From positions 1 through 64,000 of the forward strand of contig CAMAYC010000007.1 in assembly GCA_945862125.1 (NCBI GenBank): a DNA stretch of 64,000 bases, given 5' to 3'. This document shows positions 7,154 to 15,583 of the stretch, one piece after another (position 1 is the first letter of the stretch; the number at the start of each line of letters is the position of its first letter). Source of the DNA: Reyranella massiliensis 521. GTDB lineage: Bacteria > Pseudomonadota > Alphaproteobacteria > Reyranellales > Reyranellaceae. The position numbers were made by a program, and so were the translations under genes. The notes under the pieces are model-generated. The model was not told the DNA's origin. It worked only from the letters and a program-made list of their open reading frames with translations, and ran no database searches.

Positions 7154-7921
7154 CTACTCGCGACGGAACTCGTACTCGAAGTTGAGTCCGTCGCGGCAGA
7201 GCGCCAGCGTGTCGCTGACGCGGCGGCAACTCATGCTGTTGGGCGGGCCATTCCATTGCGCCGTTCCCGGATTACAGCGCACCGCGGGCTGCGTCGTGCC
7301 GAGCTTGTCGTCATTGCCGAACCTCGCGGTGATCGGTGCGGTGCAGGTGATGGTGCCGGTGCTCGGGCAAACGGAGGTCGACTGGCGCTCGCCACCTCCG
7401 TTGCTTCCAAAGCAGATGCGGCCCGCCTTGACCTCGCACATTTCCGACCGGCCGCTTTGATCGAGGCTGCCGCGCGTGTCCCGCCCCAGCCGCCAGCAGC
7501 CCTGCAGCATGGTGAGGTCCTTCTGCGCCCATCGATCGGCCGGCAGTGGAGGTGGCGGCGGAGGTGGCGCCTGGGCGACGGGTGGCGGCTTCGGTGGCGG
7601 CGGTTTGGGCGGCTCGACCGGCTTGCATTGCGCCAACGCCCGCTTGATGTCCGCCTCCAGGGCAGCAACCTCGGCCATGAGCTTTCTGCCGTCGGCCGCA
7701 GCCTCGTCCAGCGAGGCCTTCAGCACCGGCGTGGGATCGGGTGGCAAGGGTGGCGGCGGCGGTAGCGGCTCAGCCTCGAGCGTGACGACCCTGGCCGACG
7801 GCTCGACCGCGGCACAGGTCCGCAGAAGCCACGACGCGATCAGCAGGGCCAGGATCGACAGCAGGCCCATCAAGAGTGCTGCCAGCCAACGCGGCCAGCC
7901 TTCAACGGAGCGCGCGGTCAT
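7154..7921 (-). CDS. membrane-anchored, proline-rich, cysteine-rich protein of unknown function
   Basis: The 255-residue product has one N-terminal membrane helix (about residues 13-35), a periplasmic polyproline stretch (PPPPPLPPDP), a short alpha-helical coiled-coil-like segment (about 65-97), a second polyproline linker (about 100-127) and a C-terminal domain with eight cysteines, starting MLQGCWRLGRDTRG. Single-helix anchor, Pro-rich stalk and disulfide-rich head is the architecture of an envelope or surface-displayed protein. The GCWRL motif occurs in several poorly described proteobacterial proteins. It lies in the middle of the catabolic island but has no obvious metabolic role. It ends three bases from the convergent racemase-like gene. 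Confidence 0.65.
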   Translation of the reverse strand: MTARSVEGWPRWLAALLMGLLSILALLIASWLLRTCAAVEPSARVVTLEAEPLPPPPPLPPDPTPVLKASLDEAAADGRKLMAEVAALEADIKRALAQCKPVEPPKPPPPKPPPVAQAPPPPPPPLPADRWAQKDLTMLQGCWRLGRDTRGSLDQSGRSEMCEVKAGRICFGSNGGGERQSTSVCPSTGTITCTAPITARFGNDDKLGTTQPAVRCNPGTAQWNGPPNSMSCRRVSDTLALCRDGLNFEYEFRRE

Positions 7922-7935
7922 TAACCAAAGATGGG

Positions 7936-7971
7936 CGCCCCCGGGCAGGCATACAAGCCCGGTAAGGGGCG
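7936..7971 (-). terminator. imperfect GC-rich hairpin after the flavin-reductase-like gene
   Basis: CGCCCC-CGGGC (7936-7946) pairs with GCCCG (7957-7961) and GGGGCG (7966-7971), interrupted by a four-base bulge. It starts right after the stop of the flavin-reductase-like gene and would end the hydantoin operon. There is no clear T-tract. Confidence 0.35.
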
Positions 7972-7973
7972 TC

Positions 7974-8600
7974 TTACTCCGCGGCCTCCGCCTTCACGAC
8001 CGGCGCCGCCGGGAAGTCCATGCGATCGTCGGTGCGGCAGTAGCGGTCGGCGAACATGCGGCCGACGGGATGATACTTGTCCATCTGCACGCGCATCGCC
8101 TTGGGATCCCACAGCTCGTCGCGTATGTGGAAGCGCGTGCCCTCGCCGATGATGAGCTGGCGCTCTTCCTTCACATTGATGATTTGCCAGGTCTTGCATT
8201 CCATCGCCCAGGGCGCATCGGCCAGCCGCGGCACCTTGACGTCGACCGACGGCGCGAGCTTGAGGCCGAGATAGTCGGGCTCGCCGACATTGGGCGGGAA
8301 GTCACCGCTCGAATTATGCATCTCCAGCGCCATCGGCTCGTCGGTGATGTGGACGACGAATTCGTTGGTGCGCTGGATGTTCATCCAGGTGTCTTTCAGG
8401 CGCCCGTCCGGCCTCTTGTTGATCGCGAACATGACCAGCGGCGGGTCCTCGCCGAACACGTTGAAGAAGCTGAAGGGGGCGGCATTCACCACGCCGGTCG
8501 GACCGAGGGTGGTCACCCAGGCGATCGGGCGCGGCAGCACGAAGGCCGTCAGGATCTTGTAGCGGTCGTGCGGGTTAACGTCTGACGCGGCGTATTGCAT
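7974..8600 (-). CDS. flavin reductase-like (DIM6/NTAB, FMN-binding split barrel) protein
   Basis: The 208-residue protein carries the FMN-binding split-barrel pattern: RYKILTAFVLPRPIAWVTTL, then VVNAAPFSFFNVFGEDPPLV (the SxFnxvs-DPP FMN loop), and later NSSGDFPPNVGEPDYLGL. Members either reduce flavin for a partner oxygenase or act alone as FMN oxidoreductases. It is the last gene of the lyase - hydantoinase - carbamoylase operon, 10 bases after the carbamoylase. No oxygenase is encoded in that operon. A ring-reducing or ring-oxidising step on the heterocycle is possible but unproven. Confidence 0.8.
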   Translation of the reverse strand: MQYAASDVNPHDRYKILTAFVLPRPIAWVTTLGPTGVVNAAPFSFFNVFGEDPPLVMFAINKRPDGRLKDTWMNIQRTNEFVVHITDEPMALEMHNSSGDFPPNVGEPDYLGLKLAPSVDVKVPRLADAPWAMECKTWQIINVKEERQLIIGEGTRFHIRDELWDPKAMRVQMDKYHPVGRMFADRYCRTDDRMDFPAAPVVKAEAAE

Positions 8601-8610
8601 CGATCATTCC

Positions 8611-9561
8611 TCAGTTTGACGTTTCGACCTTCACGCCGGCACGCTCGCTGATGAGCTTGTAGTGCTCCGGGCGCCGGTGCTTGGCGAAATTGAAGGTGGT
8701 GTTGCGGATGTATTCACCGAGCGCCAGGTCGCAGTCGTAGGAGATGACCTCGTCCTCCTCGGTCGTGCCCTTGGCCACGATTTCGCCGGTCGGCGCCACG
8801 ATCACCGATCCGCCGTGCAACCAGTAGCCGTCTTCCTTGCCGGCCTTGGCGGTCGCCACGACCCAGATGCCGTTCTGATAGGCCGCGGCCTGGAGCGAGA
8901 GATTATGGTGGAACACGCGCAGATAAGGCGGCTCGTGCGGCGCGTAGACGTTGTCGGTCGGCGTGTTGTAGCCCAGCACCACCATCTCGGCGCCCTTCAG
9001 CCCCATGACACGGAACGTCTCGGGCCAGCGCCGATCGTTGCAGATGCATTGACCGACAATCACCTCGTCCTTGAACATCTTCCAGACATTGAAGCCGAGG
9101 TCGCCCACCTCGAAGTATTTCTTCTCGAGATGCTGGTACGGCACGTTCGGCCGGTGGTCGTCATGGCCCGGCAGGTGGACCTTGCGGTACTTGCCGATCA
9201 GCCTTCCATCCGGTCCGACGAGGATCGAGGTGTTGAAGCGATGCGTCGCCCCCTCTTCCTCGGTACGCTCGGCATAGCCCAGGTAGAAGCCGATGCCCTT
9301 GGACCGCGCCAGTTCGAACAGCGGCTGCGTCTCGGGACTGGGCATCTGGTTCTCGAAATACTTGTCGACCTCGGCCTGATCCTCCGTCCAGTAGCGCGGG
9401 AAGAAGGTCGTCAGCGCGAGCTCCGGGAAGACCACGAACTTCGAGCCCCGGCTATCGGCTTCCTTCAGCATCTCGACCATGCGCTTGACCACGCTGGCGC
9501 GACTGTCGGCGAGATTGATCGGGCCCAGCTGGGCAGAGGACACTTTCAGACGACGGGACAC
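8611..9561 (-). CDS. hyuC: N-carbamoyl-D-amino-acid hydrolase (nitrilase superfamily)
   Basis: This 316-residue enzyme starts at GTG after GGAGA. It matches the D-carbamoylases along its whole length: FPELALTTFFPRYW, GYAERTEEEG, RFNTSILVGPDGRLIGKYRK and HLPGHDDHRP. The catalytic triad is present: Glu47 in FPELAL, Lys127 in KYRKVHLPG and the nucleophilic Cys174 in ICNDRRWPE. It hydrolyses N-carbamoyl-D-amino acids to D-amino acid, CO2 and ammonia, the step after hydantoin ring opening. It follows the hydantoinase gene by 13 bases. The L-carbamoylase family has a different fold, so D-specificity is reasonable. Beta-ureidopropionase-like activity on pyrimidine products is the alternative. Confidence 0.9.
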   Translation of the reverse strand: MSRRLKVSSAQLGPINLADSRASVVKRMVEMLKEADSRGSKFVVFPELALTTFFPRYWTEDQAEVDKYFENQMPSPETQPLFELARSKGIGFYLGYAERTEEEGATHRFNTSILVGPDGRLIGKYRKVHLPGHDDHRPNVPYQHLEKKYFEVGDLGFNVWKMFKDEVIVGQCICNDRRWPETFRVMGLKGAEMVVLGYNTPTDNVYAPHEPPYLRVFHHNLSLQAAAYQNGIWVVATAKAGKEDGYWLHGGSVIVAPTGEIVAKGTTEEDEVISYDCDLALGEYIRNTTFNFAKHRRPEHYKLISERAGVKVETSN

Positions 9562-9574
9562 GCTCTCTTCTCCT

Positions 9575-11044
9575 CTAGAACAACGGCTTCAGGCCAAAGC
9601 GCGACATGGACTGCAATTCCGGCGCGGCCTGGCCGAGCGGTTTGGATGAATCGGGCGACGCGCAGGGCAGGAACTGGCCCGAACCGCGCGCGGCGTTGAG
9701 CTTGCCCTCCTCGACCACGACCCGGCCGCGGCTCACGACGGTGATGGGCCAGCCTTTGATCTGGCGACCGGCGTAAGGCGTATAGCCGACATTGTCGTGC
9801 AGCATGCTCCAGTCGAGCGTCACTTCCTTGTCGGCGTCCCAGATCGCGAAATCGGCGTCGGAACCCACGGCGATCGTGCCCTTGCGTGGATAGAGGCCGT
9901 AGAGCCGGGCATGATTGGTCGCCGTCAGCGCCACGAACTGCTGCAGCGTGATGCGGCCCTTCTGAACGCCCTCGGAGAAGAGCAGCGGCATGCGGACCTC
10001 GAGGCCCGGCACGCCATTGGCCATTTCCTTGAAGGTGGTCTTGTCGCCCTTGGGAATCTTGCCGCCGGCGTTGAACTGATAGGGCGCATGATCCGACGAG
10101 AAGGTCTGGAAGGTACCGTCCTTCAGCGCCGCCCACACCGCCTCCTGTGCCTCGGAGTCGCGCGGCGGCGGGCTGCAGCACCACATCGCGCCCTCGACGC
10201 CGGGCTTGTCCATATCGTCGGCAGTCAGCGCGATATACTGCGGGCAGGTCTCACCGAAGATCTTCAATCCCTTCTTCTGGGCCTGCCGCAGCGTCTCGAT
10301 TGCCTCGATCTCCGACATGTGGACCAGCAGAAGTGGCGCATCGACCAGCCGCGCCAGCGAGATCGCCCGGTTGGTCGCTTCAGCCTCGGCGATGCGGGCA
10401 TGGGCCACGGCATGGAACTTGGGCGCAACATGGCCCTGATCGACCAGGTGATGTGCCAGCCAGTTGATCATGTCGTGGTTCTCGGCATGCACCATGACCA
10501 GTGCCCCGTCGCGCCGCGCCAGCGCCAGGATGTCGAGCATCTGGTAGTCGCTGACCTTCATAGCGTCGTAGGTCATATAAATCTTGAACGAGGTGTAGCC
10601 GTCCTTGATCAGCGCCGGCAGCTCCTGCCCCAGCACCTGCGGAGTGGGATCAGTGACGATCAGGTGGAACGCGTAGTCGATGACCGCCTTCGGCGTTGCC
10701 GCCTCGTGATAATCCTTCACCACCTGGCGCAGCGACATGCCGCGATGCTGGGCAGCGAAGGGGATCACCGTCGTCGTGCCGCCGAACGCCGCCGATACCG
10801 TGCCAGTATAAAAGTCATCGGCGCACATGATACCGAAACCAGACTTCTGCTCGATGTGGCAGTGGCTGTCGACGCCGCCCGGCAGGACGAACTTGCCGCC
10901 GGCGTCGATCTCGCGGGCACCCTTGCCGGCGATTGCGGGTTCAAGCGCGACGACCGCGCCATCCTTGACGGCGATGTCGCCGTCGAGCTGGCGGTCTTCG
11001 GTGACGACTTTGGCGTTGCGGATGACGAGATCGTAGTCGGCCAT
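9575..11044 (-). CDS. hyuA: D-hydantoinase / dihydropyrimidinase
   Basis: I choose the ATG at 11044 (489 residues), with its GGAG inside the end of the upstream gene; the longer frame to 11089 adds a non-conserved tail. It is a cyclic amidohydrolase TIM barrel. Metal ligands are His61 and His63 (DSHCHIEQ), the carboxylated Lys154 (SFKIYMTYD), His186 (MVHAENH), His242 (VHMSEIEA) and Asp318 (SSDHAPY). HCHIEQ replaces the HTHLDMP-type sequence of many dihydropyrimidinases, which may mean an altered pocket. It opens cyclic ureides (hydantoins, dihydrouracil) to N-carbamoyl acids, the substrate of the next gene's product. It lies four bases after the lyase-like gene. Confidence 0.9.
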   Translation of the reverse strand: MADYDLVIRNAKVVTEDRQLDGDIAVKDGAVVALEPAIAGKGAREIDAGGKFVLPGGVDSHCHIEQKSGFGIMCADDFYTGTVSAAFGGTTTVIPFAAQHRGMSLRQVVKDYHEAATPKAVIDYAFHLIVTDPTPQVLGQELPALIKDGYTSFKIYMTYDAMKVSDYQMLDILALARRDGALVMVHAENHDMINWLAHHLVDQGHVAPKFHAVAHARIAEAEATNRAISLARLVDAPLLLVHMSEIEAIETLRQAQKKGLKIFGETCPQYIALTADDMDKPGVEGAMWCCSPPPRDSEAQEAVWAALKDGTFQTFSSDHAPYQFNAGGKIPKGDKTTFKEMANGVPGLEVRMPLLFSEGVQKGRITLQQFVALTATNHARLYGLYPRKGTIAVGSDADFAIWDADKEVTLDWSMLHDNVGYTPYAGRQIKGWPITVVSRGRVVVEEGKLNAARGSGQFLPCASPDSSKPLGQAAPELQSMSRFGLKPLF

Positions 11045-11048
11045 TTCT

Positions 11049-12008
11049 CTACTCCGCCGCGACTTTGCGGCCGTGGCCTGAAGCGGCAAGCCTGCGATCC
11101 AGCCGCGCGATCAAGGCGTTCAGTTCGGCATGGTCCGTGGCGGTGAGCGAGGAGCCCGGCGCGCGCTGCTTCGAGCTCTTGATCGCGCCGCGCTTGAACA
11201 ACACTTCCTTGCGTAGCGCGAGACCGACGGCCGGTTGAACCTCGTGCTTCACAAGAGGCAGGTAGATATCGAACAGGTCTTCCGCCTCCTCAGCCTTGCC
11301 GGCGGCGAACAGCTCGTAGACCTGCACCAGCATCTCGGGCCAGGCGAAGCCGGTCATCGGACCGTCGGCGCCACGGCGCATCTCCTGCGGATAATAGATG
11401 CCGCCATTGCCGACCAGGATTGAGACCCGACGGCGTCCCGGCTTCTTCTCGCCCTCGCGGATGCGCGTCAGCTTGGCCAGGCCCGGCGCATCCTCGTGCT
11501 TGAGCATGACGAGCTGCTTGAAGTCGTCGACCATGCGCTCGAACACTTGGGGCGAGAGATAGACGCCAGTGGTCTGCGGATAGTCCTGGTAGACTAACGG
11601 AATGTCGGGGCCGAGCGCCGTGCAGACCTGGGCATAGTAGTTATAGACGCCGTCGTCGCCCTTGAGGCCCTGCGGCGGCGCCACCATGACACCCGAGGCG
11701 CCGGCGATCATCGCCTCGTGCGCGAGGCGCCGAACGTTCTCGAGGCCGGCGTGGCTCACGCCCACGATCACCTGCCGGCCCTGCGCACGGCCGATGACGC
11801 GGTTCACCACGGAAATCGATTCGTCCGCCGTCAGCTTGTGCGCCTCGCCCATGATGCCGAGCAGGGTGAATCCATGTACGCCGCACCTCAAATAAAAGTC
11901 GGTCAAGGTGTCGACGCTCTGCAAATCGAGCGCGCCCTCGTCCGTAAATGGCGTGGCGGCGATGATGTAGACGCCCTTGGCGGATTCGGTGAGCTTGTGC
12001 GTGGTCAT
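11049..12008 (-). CDS. DapA/NanA-family lyase (dihydrodipicolinate synthase-like)
   Basis: The ATG at 12008 follows AGGAG and gives 319 residues with the class I aldolase barrel of the DapA family. The Schiff-base lysine is Lys170 (VMLKHEDAP) and the conserved tyrosine is in PLVYQDYP (Tyr140). The usual GTTGE pyruvate-carboxylate motif is replaced by GIMGE at 51-55, so this is not the lysine-pathway DapA. It probably cleaves or condenses an alpha-keto acid or dehydrates a related compound. It is the first gene of the hydantoinase operon, divergent from the peptide-type ABC transporter, so it likely works on a product or precursor of the same heterocycle route. Confidence 0.85.
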   Translation of the reverse strand: MTTHKLTESAKGVYIIAATPFTDEGALDLQSVDTLTDFYLRCGVHGFTLLGIMGEAHKLTADESISVVNRVIGRAQGRQVIVGVSHAGLENVRRLAHEAMIAGASGVMVAPPQGLKGDDGVYNYYAQVCTALGPDIPLVYQDYPQTTGVYLSPQVFERMVDDFKQLVMLKHEDAPGLAKLTRIREGEKKPGRRRVSILVGNGGIYYPQEMRRGADGPMTGFAWPEMLVQVYELFAAGKAEEAEDLFDIYLPLVKHEVQPAVGLALRKEVLFKRGAIKSSKQRAPGSSLTATDHAELNALIARLDRRLAASGHGRKVAAE

Positions 12009-12042
12009 GTATTGCTCCTCGGCGCGGTTCTTGCAGCGATCA

Positions 12043-12058
12043 TGCCACCGGTGTGGCA
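12043..12058. promoter_or_regulatory. perfect inverted repeat TGCCAC-CGGT-GTGGCA between divergent operons
   Basis: Six-base perfect arms (12043-12048 and 12053-12058) lie around CGGT, midway between the divergent lyase-hydantoinase operon (start 12008) and the Dpp-type transporter operon (start 12122). The position suits an operator that co-controls both. I see no matching regulator gene nearby. Confidence 0.4.
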
Positions 12059-12121
12059 CTTGTCGAGCTTCGCCGTACAGGTCAGTGTTTTAATCCCGGA
12101 CGGGAGCAGGTTTCGCAGGAC

Positions 12122-13060
12122 ATGGCGCGGCATATCGCCCATCGATTAATGATTTCGCTACCAGTGCTGCTTGGAGTGCTGTTGATCGGCTTCCTGCTGC
12201 TGCAGGTGGTGCCGACCGATCCGGCGACCGTGGTGGCCGGTCCCACCGCCACCCGGGCCGATGTCGAAGCCATTCGCCAGCAGATGGGCCTCGACCGCCC
12301 GCTCTGGGTGCAGTTCGCAGGCTACCTGGGCCGCGTCCTGCAGCTCGATCTCGGCCGCTCCATGATCTCCAACCGGCCGGTGGTCGACGAGATCGCCCTC
12401 ACCTTCTGGCCGACTGTCGAACTGATGCTGGCCTGCCTCATCTGGGCGGTACCGCTCGGCATATCGCTCGGTACCCTCGCTGCCCGCCGTCGCGGCACCC
12501 TGGTCGATCGCGCCATCATGGCGCTGTCGGTCATGGGCGTGTCGGTGCCGGTGTTCTGGGTCGGCCTGCTGCTGATCCAGTATGTCGGCGGCGCCGGCCT
12601 GCTGCCCTTCCAGGGACGCAACGGACCGATCTGGACGGCCAACGGCTTCCTCAGCATCATCCTGCCCGCCGTCACGCTGGGCGCCGTGTTCGTCGGTCCC
12701 GTGGCGCGCATGACACGTACGTCATTGCTCGAGACCCTGGGCGCCGATTATGTGCGCACGGCGCGCGCCAAGGGTGCCTCCGACTGGCGCGTCACGATCC
12801 GCCACGCGCTGCGCAACGCCATGATCCCGGTGGTCACCCTGGTCGGCCTGCAGATCGGCTTTCTCCTGGGCGGCTCGATCGTGACGGAAACCATGTTCGC
12901 CTGGCCCGGCGTCGGCCGCATGGCCGTGGGCGCCATCACCTCCAGCGATTTTCCTTTGGCCCAGGGCGCTATCCTGATCCTGGCCATAGGCTTCATGGTC
13001 GTGAACCTGATCGTCGACGTGCTTTACGCCTACCTCGACCCGCGGATCGCCCGATCATGA
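12122..13060 (+). CDS. dipeptide/oligopeptide-type ABC transporter permease (DppB)
   Basis: The most likely start is the ATG at 12122 (312 residues), giving MARHIAHRLMISLPVLLGVL, the usual DppB/OppB N-terminus; an in-frame upstream start at 12053 adds non-conserved residues. Later hallmarks are RQQMGLDRPLWVQFAGYLG and the EAA loop region DYVRTARAKGASDWRVTIRH. Six membrane segments are expected. It pairs with the next gene's product. The family imports peptides but also nickel, heme, opines and other small solutes, so the substrate here is not given by homology. Confidence 0.92.
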   Translation: MARHIAHRLMISLPVLLGVLLIGFLLLQVVPTDPATVVAGPTATRADVEAIRQQMGLDRPLWVQFAGYLGRVLQLDLGRSMISNRPVVDEIALTFWPTVELMLACLIWAVPLGISLGTLAARRRGTLVDRAIMALSVMGVSVPVFWVGLLLIQYVGGAGLLPFQGRNGPIWTANGFLSIILPAVTLGAVFVGPVARMTRTSLLETLGADYVRTARAKGASDWRVTIRHALRNAMIPVVTLVGLQIGFLLGGSIVTETMFAWPGVGRMAVGAITSSDFPLAQGAILILAIGFMVVNLIVDVLYAYLDPRIARS

Positions 13061-13070
13061 GAACAAGCTC

Positions 13071-13976
13071 ATGACGGACGCGGCAATCTCCTTGCAGAGC
13101 GAAGCCGACCAGCGCGCCATCGGCGCACTGCGGCGCAAAAACGCGATCTGGCGGCGCATCCTCCGGGACCCACCGGCTGCCGCCGCTGCGATTTTCCTCT
13201 TTGCCGTGGTCACCGCCGCCATCCTGGCGCCGTGGATCGCGCCATTCGATCCCTACGCCAACAACATGCGGCTGCGCCTCTGCCCGATCGGGGGCGCACG
13301 CTGCCCGGATTTCCTGCTGGGTGCCGACAACCAGGGCCGCGACATGGTGAGCCGCATCCTGTTCGCCCTGCGAGCCACCCTGGGCATGGGCGTGACCGCC
13401 GTTCTGGTCGGCGGCGGTCTCGGCGCCCTGATCGGCCTCAGCGCCGCCTACTTCAAGCGCCTCGACCAGCCGCTGATGCGCCTGATCGACGTGCTGCTCT
13501 CCTTCCCGTCGATCCTGTTTGGCCTCGCCATCGCCGCGGTCCTCGGCACCGGCCTCACCTCGCTGGTGATTGCTCTCAGCGTCGCCGCGGTGCCGTCGAT
13601 CGCCCGCATCGCGCGCGGCGCCGCCCAATCGATCATGCAGCAGGAGTACATGGAGGCGGGTCGTGCCGTCGGCCTCGGCGACGCGGCGTTGATCTGGCGG
13701 TACCTCGCCCTCAACTGCTGGCCGACCATATTGATCTACATGACCCTGCAGCTCGGACAGGCGATCCTGCTCGGCGCCGCCCTCTCTTTCCTCGGGTTGG
13801 GCGCGCAGCCGCCGACCGCGGAGCTCGGCAGCATGGCCGCCGACGGCCGCAAGTTCCTCTCGATTGCACCGCACGTCTCGACGATCCCGTGCGCGGCGAT
13901 CTTTCTCGTCGTTCTGGCATTCAACGTCCTGGGCGACGCACTGCGCGACGCCCTGGATCCCAAGCTGAGACAATAG
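13071..13976 (+). CDS. dipeptide/oligopeptide-type ABC transporter permease (DppC)
   Basis: This 301-residue DppC/OppC-type permease has a hydrophilic N-terminal segment, a membrane anchor near residues 39-60 and the periplasmic PFDPYANNMRLRLCP region. GADNQGRDMVSRILFALRAT follows, with an EAA loop reading EYMEAGRAVGLGDAALIWRY. It begins 10 bases after the stop of dppB with a poor RBS, which suggests coupling. Its C-terminus LGDALRDALDPKLRQ is typical for the family. Confidence 0.92.
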   Translation: MTDAAISLQSEADQRAIGALRRKNAIWRRILRDPPAAAAAIFLFAVVTAAILAPWIAPFDPYANNMRLRLCPIGGARCPDFLLGADNQGRDMVSRILFALRATLGMGVTAVLVGGGLGALIGLSAAYFKRLDQPLMRLIDVLLSFPSILFGLAIAAVLGTGLTSLVIALSVAAVPSIARIARGAAQSIMQQEYMEAGRAVGLGDAALIWRYLALNCWPTILIYMTLQLGQAILLGAALSFLGLGAQPPTAELGSMAADGRKFLSIAPHVSTIPCAAIFLVVLAFNVLGDALRDALDPKLRQ

Positions 13977-13987
13977 GAGGTGTGGTC

Positions 13988-15565
13988 ATGAACAACCGGA
14001 TGATGTGGACGACCCTTGCCGCGTTGGCGGCGATCGGCATGGCAGGCCCGGCGCTTGCGCAGAAGAGCGTGACGGTGGTGCGCGAAATCGATACCGACCG
14101 CTACGACCCCCACAAGTCGACGGCGCGCTCGGGCGCCGAGGTCATGTACATGATCGGCGACACGCTGGTGAACCTCGACTTCGACATGAAGACGTTGAAG
14201 CCCGGCCTAGCCAAGAGCTGGTCGGTCTCTCCGGACGGTCTCACCTACACCTTCAAGCTGCGCGACAACGTCACCTTCTGCAGCGGCAAGAAGCTCACGG
14301 CCAAGGATGTGGTCGCAAGCTACGAGCGATGGCTCGATCCCGAGACCAAGGGCCTGGTGAAGTGGCGCATGGGCGATGTCGACAAGATCTCGGCGCCGGA
14401 CGACGTCACCGTCGAGTACAAGCTCAAGAAGCCGTTCTCCGAACTGCTGTTCCAGATGACCCAGTACTTCCACACCGTGGTCAATGCCGAGCAGGCCAAG
14501 CAACTCGGCGCCGACTTCGGCGTAAAAGCGTTCGACGGCACAGGTCCGTACTGCCTGGAGAGCTGGACGCCCCGCGATTCCACCGTGCTCGCCAAGCACA
14601 AGGGCTATAACTGGGGTCCGGGCATCTACGACTACACCGAAGCCCAGGTCGACAAGGTGATCTGGAAGGTCGTGCCCGAGGAGAACACCCGCGTCACCGC
14701 GCTGCAGGCCGGCCAGGCCGACGCCAGCCAGTACGTGCCCTACTGGTCGTTGAAGGAGCTGATGGCCAACAAGACGCTCAGCGTTTCCAAGGCCGAGAAC
14801 TACTTCTGGAGCTACTTCATCGGCTTCAAGATCGACAAGGATCTCGTAAACGACGTCCGCGTGCGCCAGGCCATGAACCTCGCGGTCGATCAGAAAGGCA
14901 TCACCGAGGCCGTCACCTTCGGCTTCGCCGAACCCGCCTCGACGATGCTTCTGCCGACCGTGCTCGACTTCAATACCAAGCTCGACCGGTTGAAGTATGG
15001 CGAGAACATCAAGGAGGCCGAGAAGCTGCTCGACGAGGCCGGCTGGAAGAAGGGCGCGGACAACTTCCGTTACAAGGACGGCAAGAAACTCGCGCCAATC
15101 GTCTACGGCATCTCCGGCGCCTTCAAGGAAATCGCCGAGGCGGTCCAGGGCGACCTCCGCAAGATCGGCGTTGACCTGCAGATCCAGCTCTTCGACTCGA
15201 CCGTGGCCTGGGGCAAACTCGCGACCCAGGAGTTCGATGCCTTTGGCATGAGCTTTCCCTACGTCAGCGCCGGCGATGCGCTCAACCTCTACTTCCGGTC
15301 AGCCAACACGCCGACACCCAATCGCATGAATTGGAAGGACAAGGAGACCGACGAGCTTCTCGACAAGGGCTCGCAGGCGCTCGACGATGCTTCACGGGCT
15401 GCAGCCTACCAGGCCGTTCAGCAGAAGGTGCACGATGCCTTCGTCTGGATCCCGCTCTACCACGAGCCGCTGTTCCTGGTGAGCGGCGCGAAGCTCAAGC
15501 CCATGAAGGCGCACGGCAATTACGGATGCGCGCTTTATAAGGGCCTTGGCATCGCGCTCAAATAA
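13988..15565 (+). CDS. peptide/opine-type periplasmic binding protein (SBP_bac_5)
   Basis: The ATG at 13988 follows AGGAGG and gives 525 residues with a signal peptide, [20 protein letters not shown] then PALAQ. The family 5 signature appears in the N-terminal half: [40 protein letters not shown] and [16 protein letters not shown]. It delivers the ligand to the two permeases just upstream. Gene order permease-permease-binding protein-amidohydrolase-ATPase-ATPase puts a hydrolase inside the transport operon, arguing that the imported ligand is the hydrolase substrate. Confidence 0.92.
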   Translation: MNNRMMWTTLAALAAIGMAGPALAQKSVTVVREIDTDRYDPHKSTARSGAEVMYMIGDTLVNLDFDMKTLKPGLAKSWSVSPDGLTYTFKLRDNVTFCSGKKLTAKDVVASYERWLDPETKGLVKWRMGDVDKISAPDDVTVEYKLKKPFSELLFQMTQYFHTVVNAEQAKQLGADFGVKAFDGTGPYCLESWTPRDSTVLAKHKGYNWGPGIYDYTEAQVDKVIWKVVPEENTRVTALQAGQADASQYVPYWSLKELMANKTLSVSKAENYFWSYFIGFKIDKDLVNDVRVRQAMNLAVDQKGITEAVTFGFAEPASTMLLPTVLDFNTKLDRLKYGENIKEAEKLLDEAGWKKGADNFRYKDGKKLAPIVYGISGAFKEIAEAVQGDLRKIGVDLQIQLFDSTVAWGKLATQEFDAFGMSFPYVSAGDALNLYFRSANTPTPNRMNWKDKETDELLDKGSQALDDASRAAAYQAVQQKVHDAFVWIPLYHEPLFLVSGAKLKPMKAHGNYGCALYKGLGIALK

Positions 15566-15583
15566 TCGGGAGAGAATAGACCC

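Noticed and set aside
11049-12008. DapA of lysine biosynthesis
   Set aside because: The GTTGE motif is GIMGE and the gene is in a hydantoinase operon, so a catabolic lyase is more likely.
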